Assembly (NCBI GenBank): GCA_002705605.1
Contig: PAJD01000024.1
Location: 72,570-88,360, forward strand
DNA length: 15,791 nucleotides
Source of the DNA: Fidelibacterota bacterium
GTDB taxonomy: Bacteria > Fidelibacterota > Marinisomatia > SCGC-AAA003-L08 > D37C17
Reading direction: 5' to 3'
Shown: positions 1-7,112 of the stretch, in pieces
Numbering within the stretch: position 1 is the first letter of the stretch
Layout of the letters: the number at the start of each line of letters is the position of its first letter
The notes under the pieces: model-generated
What the model was told of the DNA's origin: nothing
The model's input: only the letters and a program-made list of their open reading frames with translations
Databases searched by the model: none
Position numbers and translations under genes: made by a program

Positions 1-11
1 AATTTATTCAT
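1..11 (-). CDS. atpF: Possible start of atpF (ATP synthase b subunit), cut by window edge
   Basis: Downstream of atpE on the minus strand an ATG at positions 11-9 opens a frame reading Met-Asn-Lys before the window ends. The ATG lies 7 nt beyond the atpE stop codon, and an AGGA sits about 11 nt upstream of it, inside the end of atpE. In bacterial F-ATPase operons the gene after atpE is normally atpF, which is the only reason for naming it. Three codons cannot confirm identity, so the assignment rests on gene order. Confidence 0.35.
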
Positions 12-18
12 ATAAGCT

Positions 19-294
19 TTATCCTACTACTGCAAGAATGCAAACAACTAGAGCGATAATAGCAACACCTTCAAGTAGAAATAATGGCAAGTTTACTGCA
101 CCACTAATATCTTTAGCTGCTTCTGGTTGTCTTGCAATCGCATTTGCTGCGGCTGATGCAAACATCCCTATCCCAACTGCTGCTCCAATAACAATCATCC
201 CAGCACCTAATGGTGCGAATGCTGCGCCTGGATTAGCTGCAAATACTGAAGATATTCCAATCATACCTAGTGTTGTTTTTCTTAATATCGACAT
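19..294 (-). CDS. atpE: F0F1 ATP synthase subunit c
   Basis: Forms the rotating membrane c-ring of F0, which carries ions across the membrane to drive ATP synthesis. The 91-residue product has two hydrophobic helices joined by the polar loop ARQPEA (Arg55), and the essential ion-binding carboxylate Glu75 lies in helix 2 (LFLLEGVAII). The position matching the Na+-ligand Gln32 of Ilyobacter tartaricus is Ile, and the residue after Glu75 is Gly rather than Ser. That favours H+ coupling (inference). The first ~27 residues are an Ala-rich hydrophobic extension ending AAFA that looks like a cleavable leader, as in some other c subunits. I chose the ATG at 294 because a textbook AAGGAGA lies 7 nt upstream. 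A longer in-frame reading from 354 runs into atpB and has no family support. The gene follows atpB by 20 nt. Confidence 0.95.
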   Translation of the reverse strand: MSILRKTTLGMIGISSVFAANPGAAFAPLGAGMIVIGAAVGIGMFASAAANAIARQPEAAKDISGAVNLPLFLLEGVAIIALVVCILAVVG

Positions 295-300
295 TTTTAT

Positions 301-307
301 TCTCCTT
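301..307 (-). promoter_or_regulatory. Strong Shine-Dalgarno of atpE
   Basis: On the minus strand AAGGAGA sits 7 nt before the atpE ATG at 294. It is the best ribosome binding site in the window, and most neighbouring genes have none. It fits the need for many c subunits per enzyme and settles the start codon. Confidence 0.85.
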
Positions 308-314
308 TTGTTAT

Positions 315-1217
315 TTAATGATCTGCGTGAATTGCCATGCCAATAAAAACACATGACAAAAGTGTAAATACATAAGCTTGTACTAAGCTTACAATAATTT
401 CTAAGCCATAAATTGCTGTATTTAATAAAATAGCAATAAAACCTGCAAAAAATCCAATTGGATAATTAAAAGCGTTTGGATCCGCTTGTCCTATAATACC
501 ATTACCCAATATTATTGGTAATGCAAAAATAGCCACCATTCCAATATGTCCAGCAGTCATGTTGGCACCAAGTCTCATAATTAAAGCAAAGGGTTTAACA
601 AACATTCCAATAATTTCAATTGGAATTAAAATAATTAGTACAGGTGCAGGGACGCCACTAGGAACCATATTTTTCCAATGACCAATAAATCCATGTTTTT
701 TTACACCAGCAACTATAATAGCAAAAAATGTAATAGTTGCCAGACCCAAGGTAACACCAAAATTACCTGTTGCAGTAGAACCACCACCACCACCAATTTT
801 AATAAATTCAAAAAATGGAATTAATCCTAATAAATTGCATGTTAAAATAAATACAAAAAAAGTCATCGCAACTGGCGTCCAAGTTTTTGTATATTTTTTT
901 CCAAGATTAGGAATAACTATTTCTTTATTTATAAAGTCTAGCAATATTTCAAAAATTTGAGATAAACCTGAAGGTTTTGCATTAATGTTTTTTCTATACT
1001 TATTAGTTGCTAATAATGATAATAATATTGTGACTAAAGCTGATATTAGCAACATAATTATATGTTTAGAGATTTGGAGTCCATACATATCCACTGATTT
1101 TGAATCAGCAACGTGATGTAAAATAGCATCGCCCCAACCAGTGAATTCTCCAGAAGCACCTAATAATGCTGACATTAGTGTTATGATAAAAATAGAAATT
1201 TTATTTATTTTTGTCAT
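315..1217 (-). CDS. atpB: F0F1 ATP synthase subunit a
   Basis: Stator subunit of F0 that forms the ion half-channels against the c-ring. The 300-residue protein starts with a hydrophobic leader-like segment (about 6-22). It then has several membrane helices and the family motif PFALIMRLGANMTAGH, which holds the essential arginine, here Arg215. The last conserved helix has Glu273 and Gln280 (YGLEIIVSLVQAYVFTLL). A Gly-rich loop (five Gly at 142-146, then STATGNF) occupies the place where the family usually has a G/TGN loop. Its start overlaps the upstream small membrane gene by 17 nt with no clear Shine-Dalgarno, which suggests translational coupling. Length and motifs are normal for an intact subunit a. 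Confidence 0.96.
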   Translation of the reverse strand: MTKINKISIFIITLMSALLGASGEFTGWGDAILHHVADSKSVDMYGLQISKHIIMLLISALVTILLSLLATNKYRKNINAKPSGLSQIFEILLDFINKEIVIPNLGKKYTKTWTPVAMTFFVFILTCNLLGLIPFFEFIKIGGGGGSTATGNFGVTLGLATITFFAIIVAGVKKHGFIGHWKNMVPSGVPAPVLIILIPIEIIGMFVKPFALIMRLGANMTAGHIGMVAIFALPIILGNGIIGQADPNAFNYPIGFFAGFIAILLNTAIYGLEIIVSLVQAYVFTLLSCVFIGMAIHADH

Positions 1218-1488
1218 TAGTTAAATATTTTTTTTGACTTATTATACCTTCAATAATATGAAAAATTGTAAAATTCAAATACCCTGAAATAATAAATTGT
1301 TTATAATTCGAGATACTTAAATTAAAAATAAAAAAGTAAATAAACATCGAAATAAATGATAATTTTAAAATAAATATTAATGCATGATTAGAAAAATAAT
1401 TTTTAGATAATTTTATTTTTAAATAATAAAAAAATATTATATTTATTATACAAAACAAGGATATCAGAAAATTAAAAATTATTATCAT
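1201..1488 (-). CDS. Small membrane protein in the AtpI position
   Basis: A 95-residue, very hydrophobic protein rich in Ile, Phe, Leu and Tyr, with about three predicted membrane segments (roughly 2-22, 36-58 and 65-84) and a basic polar tail. I see no diagnostic motif. It lies between an AtpZ-like gene and atpB, where many bacteria encode AtpI, a small F0 accessory protein linked to c-ring assembly or Mg2+/Ca2+ uptake. Position and topology make an AtpI-like role the best guess, but the sequence alone does not prove it. It overlaps the AtpZ-like gene by 4 nt (ATGA) and atpB by 17 nt. Both overlaps argue that it is a real, translated gene despite its extreme AT-rich composition. Confidence 0.7.
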   Translation of the reverse strand: MIIIFNFLISLFCIINIIFFYYLKIKLSKNYFSNHALIFILKLSFISMFIYFFIFNLSISNYKQFIISGYLNFTIFHIIEGIISQKKYLTNDKNK

Positions 1489-1676
1489 TTGTTAATTTGT
1501 TTATACATCTCGTAAAGACCAATAATCGAACCTAAAATTAAGAAAACGATTAACCAAACTGGATTATCAAATTTGTTTTTTAAAAAAAATCCAATTATTC
1601 CAAACAATAGAATTGATCCTAGGATTGTTGATGAGACACTAATCGCTTTTTGTAGATTTTTATTAAACTTGTTCAT
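1485..1676 (-). CDS. atpZ: AtpZ/AtpI-family F0 accessory membrane protein
   Basis: A 63-residue protein with a short basic N-terminus (MNKFNKNLQK), two membrane helices separated by the polar loop KNKFDNP, and the C-terminal ending GLYEMYKQINK. This two-helix hairpin with a Tyr/Lys-rich tail is typical of the small AtpZ-type proteins encoded just upstream of atpB. They are thought to help c-ring assembly or divalent cation uptake. I chose the ATG at 1676. The frame is open to 1754, but the extra 26 residues lie inside the bactofilin gene, are not hydrophobic and do not match the family. With this start it overlaps the bactofilin stop by 14 nt, in line with the other junctions of this operon. 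Confidence 0.75.
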   Translation of the reverse strand: MNKFNKNLQKAISVSSTILGSILLFGIIGFFLKNKFDNPVWLIVFLILGSIIGLYEMYKQINK

Positions 1677-2070
1677 TGGCAGTGTTGAAACTGCTAGGGT
1701 TTGAAGTTGTACTTTTATATTTTTCTTGCTGAACCATACTACACATCCCATCAAATCTTGCGCCTTCTTCTAGTGTAATAATCGCTGCTTTTAAATCACC
1801 CTTTAGATGTGCATCTTTTTTTAGAGTAACTTTAGATTCAATAATGAGATTTCCTTGAACGACACCGCTGATTGATGCATTTTTAGATACAATATTGCCA
1901 TTGACTTTAGAGTTGTTTGCGGAAATAATATCACCATCAGATTTAACATCACCATTGATTGTTCCATAAATTAATAAATCTCCATTAACAGAAACATTTC
2001 CATCAATTTCCATTTCTGGACCTATAATAGAGCTAATATTATTGTTCATGTTCTTCAATAGAGACATCAT
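1663..2070 (-). CDS. Bactofilin
   Basis: Bactofilins are bacterial cytoskeletal proteins that polymerise without nucleotide through a right-handed beta-helix core. They often scaffold cell-wall enzymes at curved or polar membrane. This 135-residue product has the typical short N-terminal tail, then the core from about 14 to 110 with repeated short beta-strand turns: IIGPEMEIDGNVSVNG, LLIYGTINGDV, SKVNGNIVS, ASISGVVQGNLIIESK and HLKGDLKAAIITLEEGARFDG. A polar Ser/Thr/Asn tail follows. The start is uncertain: tandem ATGs at 2070 and 2067, and a third at 2049, are possible. I kept the longest because MMSLLKN could be the short membrane-contacting tail. It overlaps the upstream M23 peptidase gene by up to 32 nt, a pairing known from other bacteria where the peptidase is the bactofilin's client. 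Confidence 0.92.
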   Translation of the reverse strand: MMSLLKNMNNNISSIIGPEMEIDGNVSVNGDLLIYGTINGDVKSDGDIISANNSKVNGNIVSKNASISGVVQGNLIIESKVTLKKDAHLKGDLKAAIITLEEGARFDGMCSMVQQEKYKSTTSNPSSFNTANEQV

Positions 2071-2722
2071 TTAATTTATAATCTTTAATAAAATCACGCG
2101 GGTCAAGTATATGATTATTTTTCCATATTTCAAAATGTAAATGTGGACCGTTACTATTTCCTGTTTGTCCTACATAGCCAATTATTTGATTAGTTAATAC
2201 ATAATCTCGTTCATTTACTGCAGATTTTTCTAAGTGTGAATAAACTGAATAGTAATTATTGGGATGAGAGATAATAATGGTATTACCATAATCATTTAAA
2301 GTGTTTGAAAATACAACCATTCCTTCTTGAGCGGGCATAACAGGGCTATTTTTTTTAGCTGCTATATCAATTCCATTATGATCTTTACTGTGTTCATGAA
2401 GACCTTTTGTAACTATCCCATCTACTGGTTTATTATTAGGAATTAAATCAAGATGTTGTTTGATTGCTTGATTATTAACAATTAACGAATCCAAATTAAT
2501 TAGTTGAAATAAATCATCTACTTCATTTTTATAATTATACATCTTGTTATAATCATTTTGTTTAACGTGAGGCGATATAAATCGAAATAGTCCAAACATA
2601 GAAAACAATAATATACTTATTAGAAAAAATGATAAAGTATATAGTGTGATTTTATTTATTGATAATGAATAATTTTTTTGTGTACTATTATTTAAGATAA
2701 TAATATTAAAGTTTTTTTTCAT
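2039..2722 (-). CDS. Membrane-anchored M23 (LytM) family peptidase
   Basis: Predicted peptidoglycan endopeptidase. The 227-residue protein has a short cytoplasmic N-terminus, one membrane helix (about 26-46), a linker of ~60 residues, and a C-terminal M23 domain (about 100-212). The zinc motifs are intact: HNGID (His115, Asp119), His163 in YSVYSHLE, and GPHLHFEIW (His194, His196). It therefore looks catalytically competent and should face the periplasm. It overlaps parB upstream by 17 nt and the bactofilin gene downstream. M23 peptidases encoded next to bactofilins (LmdC-like) cooperate in localised wall remodelling in other bacteria. I infer the same here. Confidence 0.92.
   Translation of the reverse strand: MKKNFNIIILNNSTQKNYSLSINKITLYTLSFFLISILLFSMFGLFRFISPHVKQNDYNKMYNYKNEVDDLFQLINLDSLIVNNQAIKQHLDLIPNNKPVDGIVTKGLHEHSKDHNGIDIAAKKNSPVMPAQEGMVVFSNTLNDYGNTIIISHPNNYYSVYSHLEKSAVNERDYVLTNQIIGYVGQTGNSNGPHLHFEIWKNNHILDPRDFIKDYKLNDVSIEEHEQ
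2559..2574. promoter_or_regulatory. Degenerate parS-like site (candidate)
   Basis: The plus-strand 16-mer TGTTTAACGTGAGGCG matches the widespread parS consensus TGTTTCACGTGAAACA at 12 of 16 positions, and the mismatches are mainly in the right half. It lies inside the M23 gene, about 130 nt downstream of the end of parB, and parS sites are usually close to parAB. The match is not a full palindrome and may be chance from coding sequence (Pro-His-Val-Lys). I found no better match by eye. Confidence 0.25.
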
Positions 2723-3560
2723 TCGTAATTTGTTCTATTATTTTATTAAGATTTTTTTTTGAGTTAAAATTGATTTCAATTTTTCCCGAATTCTTTGATT
2801 TGAATTTAATTTTTACATTAGTATCAAAATAAGCAGTTAATTTTTTTTCTTTCGGATTAATTTTTGTATTTATAATCTTTTGTTTGTTTTGTGGATTATT
2901 TATTTTTTTTATTAATAATTCAGTATCTCTTACACTTAGATTTTTATCAATAATCTTTTTATGCACAGCATTAATTGATGATTTATTTTTTAGACTTAAC
3001 AATGTCCTCGCATGTCCATATTCAATTTCTCGATTCTTTAAACTTTCCTGAATATTATCAGGTAGTTTTAAGAGTCTCATTTTATTTGCAATCTCTGATC
3101 TGCTTTTAGATATTTTTTTAGCAATTTCTGATTGGTTAAAATTGTATTTATTTTTTAATAATAAATATCCTTCTGCCTCTTCCATTGAGTTTAAATTGGC
3201 TCTTTGAATATTTTCTATGAGTGCTAATTCCATCATTTCAAAATTGTCATTAATTTTTAAAATGTATGCTGGTATAGTGGTTAGCTTAATTGTTTTTGCA
3301 GCTCTAAACCGCCTTTCTCCTGCGATTATTTCAAAGCTACCATTATCATTTTTTCTAACAGAAATAGGCTGAATAATCCCTTTTTCTTTTATTGATTCAA
3401 TCAAACTATTTAGTTGTTGTTCATCAAAATTTTTTCTAGGTTGATTTTTATTTGGAACAATGTTGTTTATGGGTAGCTCCGGGTTAAATTCTTCTGATTC
3501 AACATTGGAATTGTAATTTTTAATTAATGCGCCTAATCCTTTGCCTAATACTTTAGTCAT
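2706..3560 (-). CDS. parB: Chromosome partitioning protein ParB
   Basis: ParB binds parS sites and spreads as a CTP-dependent DNA clamp, working with ParA in chromosome segregation. The 284-residue product has the ParB N-terminal domain with the CTP-binding box GERRFRA (81-87) and the second box ENIQR (116-120). A helix-turn-helix follows (about 141-163, NQSEIAKKISKSRSEIANKM). A Lys-rich linker leads to the C-terminal dimerisation domain (about 240-280, VKIKFKSKNSGKIEINF). The N-terminus KVLGKGLGALI is the conserved ParA-contacting region. The gene overlaps parA by 8 nt and the M23 gene by 17 nt. Length and all conserved boxes are normal for a chromosomal ParB. Confidence 0.97.
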   Translation of the reverse strand: MTKVLGKGLGALIKNYNSNVESEEFNPELPINNIVPNKNQPRKNFDEQQLNSLIESIKEKGIIQPISVRKNDNGSFEIIAGERRFRAAKTIKLTTIPAYILKINDNFEMMELALIENIQRANLNSMEEAEGYLLLKNKYNFNQSEIAKKISKSRSEIANKMRLLKLPDNIQESLKNREIEYGHARTLLSLKNKSSINAVHKKIIDKNLSVRDTELLIKKINNPQNKQKIINTKINPKEKKLTAYFDTNVKIKFKSKNSGKIEINFNSKKNLNKIIEQITNEKKL

Positions 3561-4323
3561 TATTTTGTAATATTTCTGAAACTAAATTCATGTAGTTTTG
3601 TGACCCAGTGGATGAAGCATCATATAATATAATAGGCTTACCATGACTAGGAGCCTCACCTAGTTTTACATTTCTATTTATTAAAGTTTTATAAACTTTA
3701 TCTCCAAAATAATCTTGAACTTCTTTGAGTACTTGTTGAGATAGATTTAATCTTGAATCAAACATGGTAATCAATATCCCTTCAATTTTCAAATTAGAGT
3801 TAAGGTTTTTTTGTACTAATCTTATAGTATTTAATAGTTGCGATAACCCATCTAATGCATAATATTCACATTGTATTGGAATTATAATAGAATCGCTAGC
3901 TGTTAATGCATTAATAGTGAGTAGCCCAAGAGATGGTGGGCAGTCAATAATAACATATTTATATTTACCTGTTATGTTTTGTATAATTTGTTTTAATATA
4001 GTTTCTCTAGTAAACATACTAACTAATTCTATTTCTGCCCCAGCTAACTTTGATTCTGATGGAATAATATCAAGAAAATCGATATCAGTTTTATATATTG
4101 CATTATTAATGTTTTTATTATTTATTAATAAATCATAAATCGAAAGCTTTTTATTAGAAATTCCTATTCCAGTTGATGCGTTTGCTTGTGGATCCATATC
4201 AATTAATAAAACGGGTGTTTCTGTAATTGCTAAAAATGATGCAATATTTACAGCGGAGGTTGTTTTTCCCACACCACCTTTTTGATTTAATACTGCAATA
4301 GTTTTTGTTTTAAATGATTTCAT
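3553..4323 (-). CDS. parA: Chromosome partitioning ATPase ParA (Soj family)
   Basis: A ParA/MinD-type P-loop ATPase that binds DNA non-specifically and moves ParB-parS complexes. Visible motifs in the 256-residue protein are the deviant Walker A KGGVGKTT (15-22, with the signature Lys15), the LLIDMDPQ motif (Asp42, Asp44), and the Walker B segment YVIIDCPPSLG. The protein lacks an N-terminal DNA-binding extension, as expected for chromosomal rather than many plasmid ParA proteins. It is the first gene of the minus-strand block, and its ATG has no Shine-Dalgarno sequence. Its placement upstream of ATP synthase genes echoes the common bacterial order parA-parB-atp. Confidence 0.97.
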   Translation of the reverse strand: MKSFKTKTIAVLNQKGGVGKTTSAVNIASFLAITETPVLLIDMDPQANASTGIGISNKKLSIYDLLINNKNINNAIYKTDIDFLDIIPSESKLAGAEIELVSMFTRETILKQIIQNITGKYKYVIIDCPPSLGLLTINALTASDSIIIPIQCEYYALDGLSQLLNTIRLVQKNLNSNLKIEGILITMFDSRLNLSQQVLKEVQDYFGDKVYKTLINRNVKLGEAPSHGKPIILYDASSTGSQNYMNLVSEILQNND

Positions 4324-4478
4324 TTTAATAAAATAATATTTTAAAATTTATAATTTGATATATTTTTATACAATATTCCCAATTTTAAAAGAAAATGTTT
4401 TATCTATGTAAAAAATTACTCTTAAATTTAAGTAACTAAAAACTGTAATTGAATATTAATATACATATAATTCCCTAA
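4324..4478. promoter_or_regulatory. Divergent promoter region between parA and secD
   Basis: A 155-nt, extremely AT-rich gap separates the two divergent blocks and must hold both promoters. On the plus strand a perfect TATAAT lies at 4466-4471, only 7 nt before the secD ATG, with a poor -35 (CTGTAA, 4443-4448, 17-nt spacer). On the minus strand several TATAAA-like boxes precede parA, but none has a convincing -35. A 12-bp perfect palindrome, CTTAAATTTAAG, lies at 4421-4432 and could be an operator or chance in such AT-rich DNA. I see no riboswitch or other structured leader. Confidence 0.55.
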
Positions 4479-6224
4479 ATGTTAGATAATTTAAAATTAA
4501 GATGGCTGGTTATTGTTTGCACTTTAGCGGGCTCACTATACTATATTTATCCATCTGTTGATTATTATGTATTTAATAATTTATCTAAACAGAAAGAAAG
4601 TTTAAATTTGGGTTTAGATTTAAAAGGTGGTTTAAATATCATTCTAGAACTTGATGATTATTTATTTTTAAAACGACTTTCTAAAAAAAACTTATCAAAA
4701 CAATCAAAAAATAAATTTAATGAGATATTGAAAAATGCTCAAGAAAATGCAAATAATAATAATACTCAATTAATTAAAGAACTTGAGATTTATAGCAAAT
4801 CTAACAATATAAAATTAAATAAATATTTTTCCAATTTATCTAAATCATCTGATAATTATCAAGTGATTCAAGAGATAAATAGTCAGCATGACTATGCTAT
4901 GCAAAGTATTTTGGATGTTATGAGAAATAGAATTGAAGATCATGATCAATATGGACTAGGAGAACCAAGTATTCAGAAATTGGGTGACAATCGCCTGGTA
5001 GTAGAATTAGCTGGTGTTTCAGATATATCAAAAGCAAAAAAATATATTCAACGTACAGCAGATTTTGAATTATCTCTAGTTAAAAGTCAAAATCAATTAA
5101 CAGATATTATTATGAAAATACAAAGCTATATTGATTCTAACATGGATAGTAGTATATTGATTGATAGCCTTATGATTCCTGATGGTGGTTCTGAGGGATA
5201 CTTAGTTAATTCAGAAAATGTCCAAGTAATAAAAAATTTACTTAAATTAGATGCAATAAATGATCTTATAAAATCTAATAGTAAAATTGTTTGGGATAAT
5301 AAATCTTTAGCATATTATAATCAGGATAATCAATATGTTGAATATCAAAAATTATATTTAGTTTCTTCAAATCCTGCAATTTCTGGGGGTATGATACAGA
5401 CGCCTAAAGCTGTTGTTGCTGATATGGGTAATAATAATGCGGGACAATGGGTTGTTAATTTAGATATGAATAAAGAAGGAAGAAAAAAATGGAGTAAATT
5501 TACTGGAGCTAATATTAATAGACAGGTTGCTATTATATTAGATGATTTAGTTTTTATGGCTCCATTCATTAGAGATAAAATATCTTCTGGTAGTACGCAG
5601 ATTAGTGGATTTGAAAGCATGGAAGAAGCTAAGGATATTGCCAGTGTATTAAAAGCTGGGGAGTTACCTGCACCTATATCTATTGTGCAAACTAATTATG
5701 TTGGCCCATCATTAGGAAAAGACTCAATCAATGATGGTGGAAAATCCATGATTATTGGCTTGATTTTAGTGCTTATATTTATGTTATTATATTATAAAGG
5801 CTCTGGTTTAATTGCAAATATGGCAGTTGTTTGTAATATTATTATTGTGTTTGGAGTTTTATATACGATGAATGCTGTTTTAACATTGCCTGGCATTGCG
5901 GGATTATTATTAACAATAGGAATGTCAGTAGATGCTAATGTTATTATTTTTGAACGTATTAAAGAGGAAATTAATTCAAAAACGCCCAATTATGCTGCTA
6001 TAAAAAATGGATACAACAAGGCATTTATTACTATTCTCGATGCAAATATTACGACACTTTTAACAGCTTTTATTTTATCCTTCCTTGGTTCTGGTCCAAT
6101 TGTGGGATTTGCTACTACATTAAGCGTAGGTATTTTATGTTCAATGTTTACTGCAATTTTTTTTACTAAAACAATTTTTTTAACATTATTTAAGATTAAT
6201 AAAATTAAAAATTTAAGCATATGA
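4479..6224 (+). CDS. secD: Protein translocase subunit SecD
   Basis: SecD works with SecF to pull proteins out of the SecYEG channel on the periplasmic side using the proton motive force. The 581-residue protein has an N-terminal membrane helix (about 8-25), then the family motif GLDLKGGLNIILEL (45-58). A large periplasmic region follows, including VVELAGVSDISKAK. Five C-terminal helices begin near residue 424, with the conserved motif VDANVIIFERIKEE starting at 484 and containing Asp485. The start is supported by the normal SecD N-terminus, although no Shine-Dalgarno sequence is present and TATAAT lies just 7 nt upstream. It overlaps secF by 4 nt (ATGA). SecD and SecF are separate proteins here, not fused. 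Confidence 0.97.
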   Translation: MLDNLKLRWLVIVCTLAGSLYYIYPSVDYYVFNNLSKQKESLNLGLDLKGGLNIILELDDYLFLKRLSKKNLSKQSKNKFNEILKNAQENANNNNTQLIKELEIYSKSNNIKLNKYFSNLSKSSDNYQVIQEINSQHDYAMQSILDVMRNRIEDHDQYGLGEPSIQKLGDNRLVVELAGVSDISKAKKYIQRTADFELSLVKSQNQLTDIIMKIQSYIDSNMDSSILIDSLMIPDGGSEGYLVNSENVQVIKNLLKLDAINDLIKSNSKIVWDNKSLAYYNQDNQYVEYQKLYLVSSNPAISGGMIQTPKAVVADMGNNNAGQWVVNLDMNKEGRKKWSKFTGANINRQVAIILDDLVFMAPFIRDKISSGSTQISGFESMEEAKDIASVLKAGELPAPISIVQTNYVGPSLGKDSINDGGKSMIIGLILVLIFMLLYYKGSGLIANMAVVCNIIIVFGVLYTMNAVLTLPGIAGLLLTIGMSVDANVIIFERIKEEINSKTPNYAAIKNGYNKAFITILDANITTLLTAFILSFLGSGPIVGFATTLSVGILCSMFTAIFFTKTIFLTLFKINKIKNLSI

Positions 6225-7108
6225 TCCGAAAATATCAATTTGACTTTGTAAAGCACTTCAAGACCATGTTTATAGTTTCTGCTATAGTATTTATGATAAG
6301 TGTATTATCATTATTTATTTTTGGAGTTAAAAGTTCGATTGATTTTACAGGAGGAACTATTATTAATGTTTCAGTTGATGGTACAATGGATTTAGGAAAT
6401 TTAAGAAGAGTATTAGAAGAAAATTTAAATCAATCAATTAATGTTGTAGAAGTTAAATCTAATGAAGAGTCATATGTTTTATTAAAAATGAGCTATTTAT
6501 CTGATGAAAAAATTATCAATGACTTATTAGAAACTGTTTATGGAAGTAGCTATGTTATTAATCAAATAGAATCAATTGGTCCCAAACTAGGTGATGAATT
6601 AAAGATTAATGCGCGCAATGCAATTATTGCATCCTTACTATTGATTGCATTATATATAAGCATAAGGTTTGATGGATATTATGCAATTGGAAGTTTATTT
6701 GCTCTTTTACATGATGTCTTTATTACCTTAGGAATTTTAATTTTTATGAATATGGAGATTAGTATATCTATTATAGCTGCGTTATTAACCATTGTAGGGT
6801 ATTCTCTTAACGATACAATTGTAATTTATGATAGAATTAGAGAAAACATGTCTGCAAATCCATATCGTGACAAGAAAAAGATTTTTAATAAATCTTTAAA
6901 TCAAACTTTAAATAGAACATTGGTGACATCATTGACAACATTAATAGTTGTTATTGTATTGTATTTTTATGGAGGAAATGTATTACAACCATTTTCAATT
7001 GCATTGATTATTGGAGTAATGCTAGGTACATATTCATCTATATTTATCGCAAGCCCAGTAACATTATTCTTAGAAGAGAAGTATAATATAGAAACGGAGG
7101 AAGATTAA
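6221..7108 (+). CDS. secF: Protein translocase subunit SecF
   Basis: Partner of SecD in the proton-driven late step of protein export. The 295-residue protein has a first membrane helix (about 15-35) and the family signature SSIDFTGGT (residues 38-46). A small periplasmic domain follows, then five helices from about residue 131, with the conserved GYSLNDTIVIYDRIREN motif near 195-210. These motifs are intact and the length is normal. The ATG overlaps the secD stop as ATGA, so translation is probably coupled. The next gene, purA, begins 4 nt after the stop. Confidence 0.97.
   Translation: MIRKYQFDFVKHFKTMFIVSAIVFMISVLSLFIFGVKSSIDFTGGTIINVSVDGTMDLGNLRRVLEENLNQSINVVEVKSNEESYVLLKMSYLSDEKIINDLLETVYGSSYVINQIESIGPKLGDELKINARNAIIASLLLIALYISIRFDGYYAIGSLFALLHDVFITLGILIFMNMEISISIIAALLTIVGYSLNDTIVIYDRIRENMSANPYRDKKKIFNKSLNQTLNRTLVTSLTTLIVVIVLYFYGGNVLQPFSIALIIGVMLGTYSSIFIASPVTLFLEEKYNIETEED
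7096..7100 (+). promoter_or_regulatory. Shine-Dalgarno-like GGAGG before purA
   Basis: GGAGG lies inside the last codons of secF, 12 nt before the purA ATG. The sequence is strong but the spacing is longer than the usual 5-9 nt. It is one of only a few purine-rich sites before a start in this window. Confidence 0.5.
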
Positions 7109-7112
7109 TATT

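Noticed and set aside
38..346. Plus-strand open frame opposite atpE
   Set aside because: It is the antisense shadow of a well-supported atpE and has no ribosome binding site or recognisable protein.
780..794. Five tandem ACC triplets (Gly codons of atpB) as a possible phase-variation repeat
   Set aside because: Changes in a triplet repeat stay in frame, and the Gly-rich loop sits where subunit a normally has one.
1677..1754. Upstream extension of the AtpZ-like gene to an ATG at 1754
   Set aside because: The added residues are encoded within the bactofilin gene, do not resemble AtpZ-like proteins, and the ATG at 1676 gives a normal basic N-terminus.
3917..4138. Plus-strand open frame inside parA
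   Set aside because: It is antisense to a fully conserved ParA, so a shadow frame.
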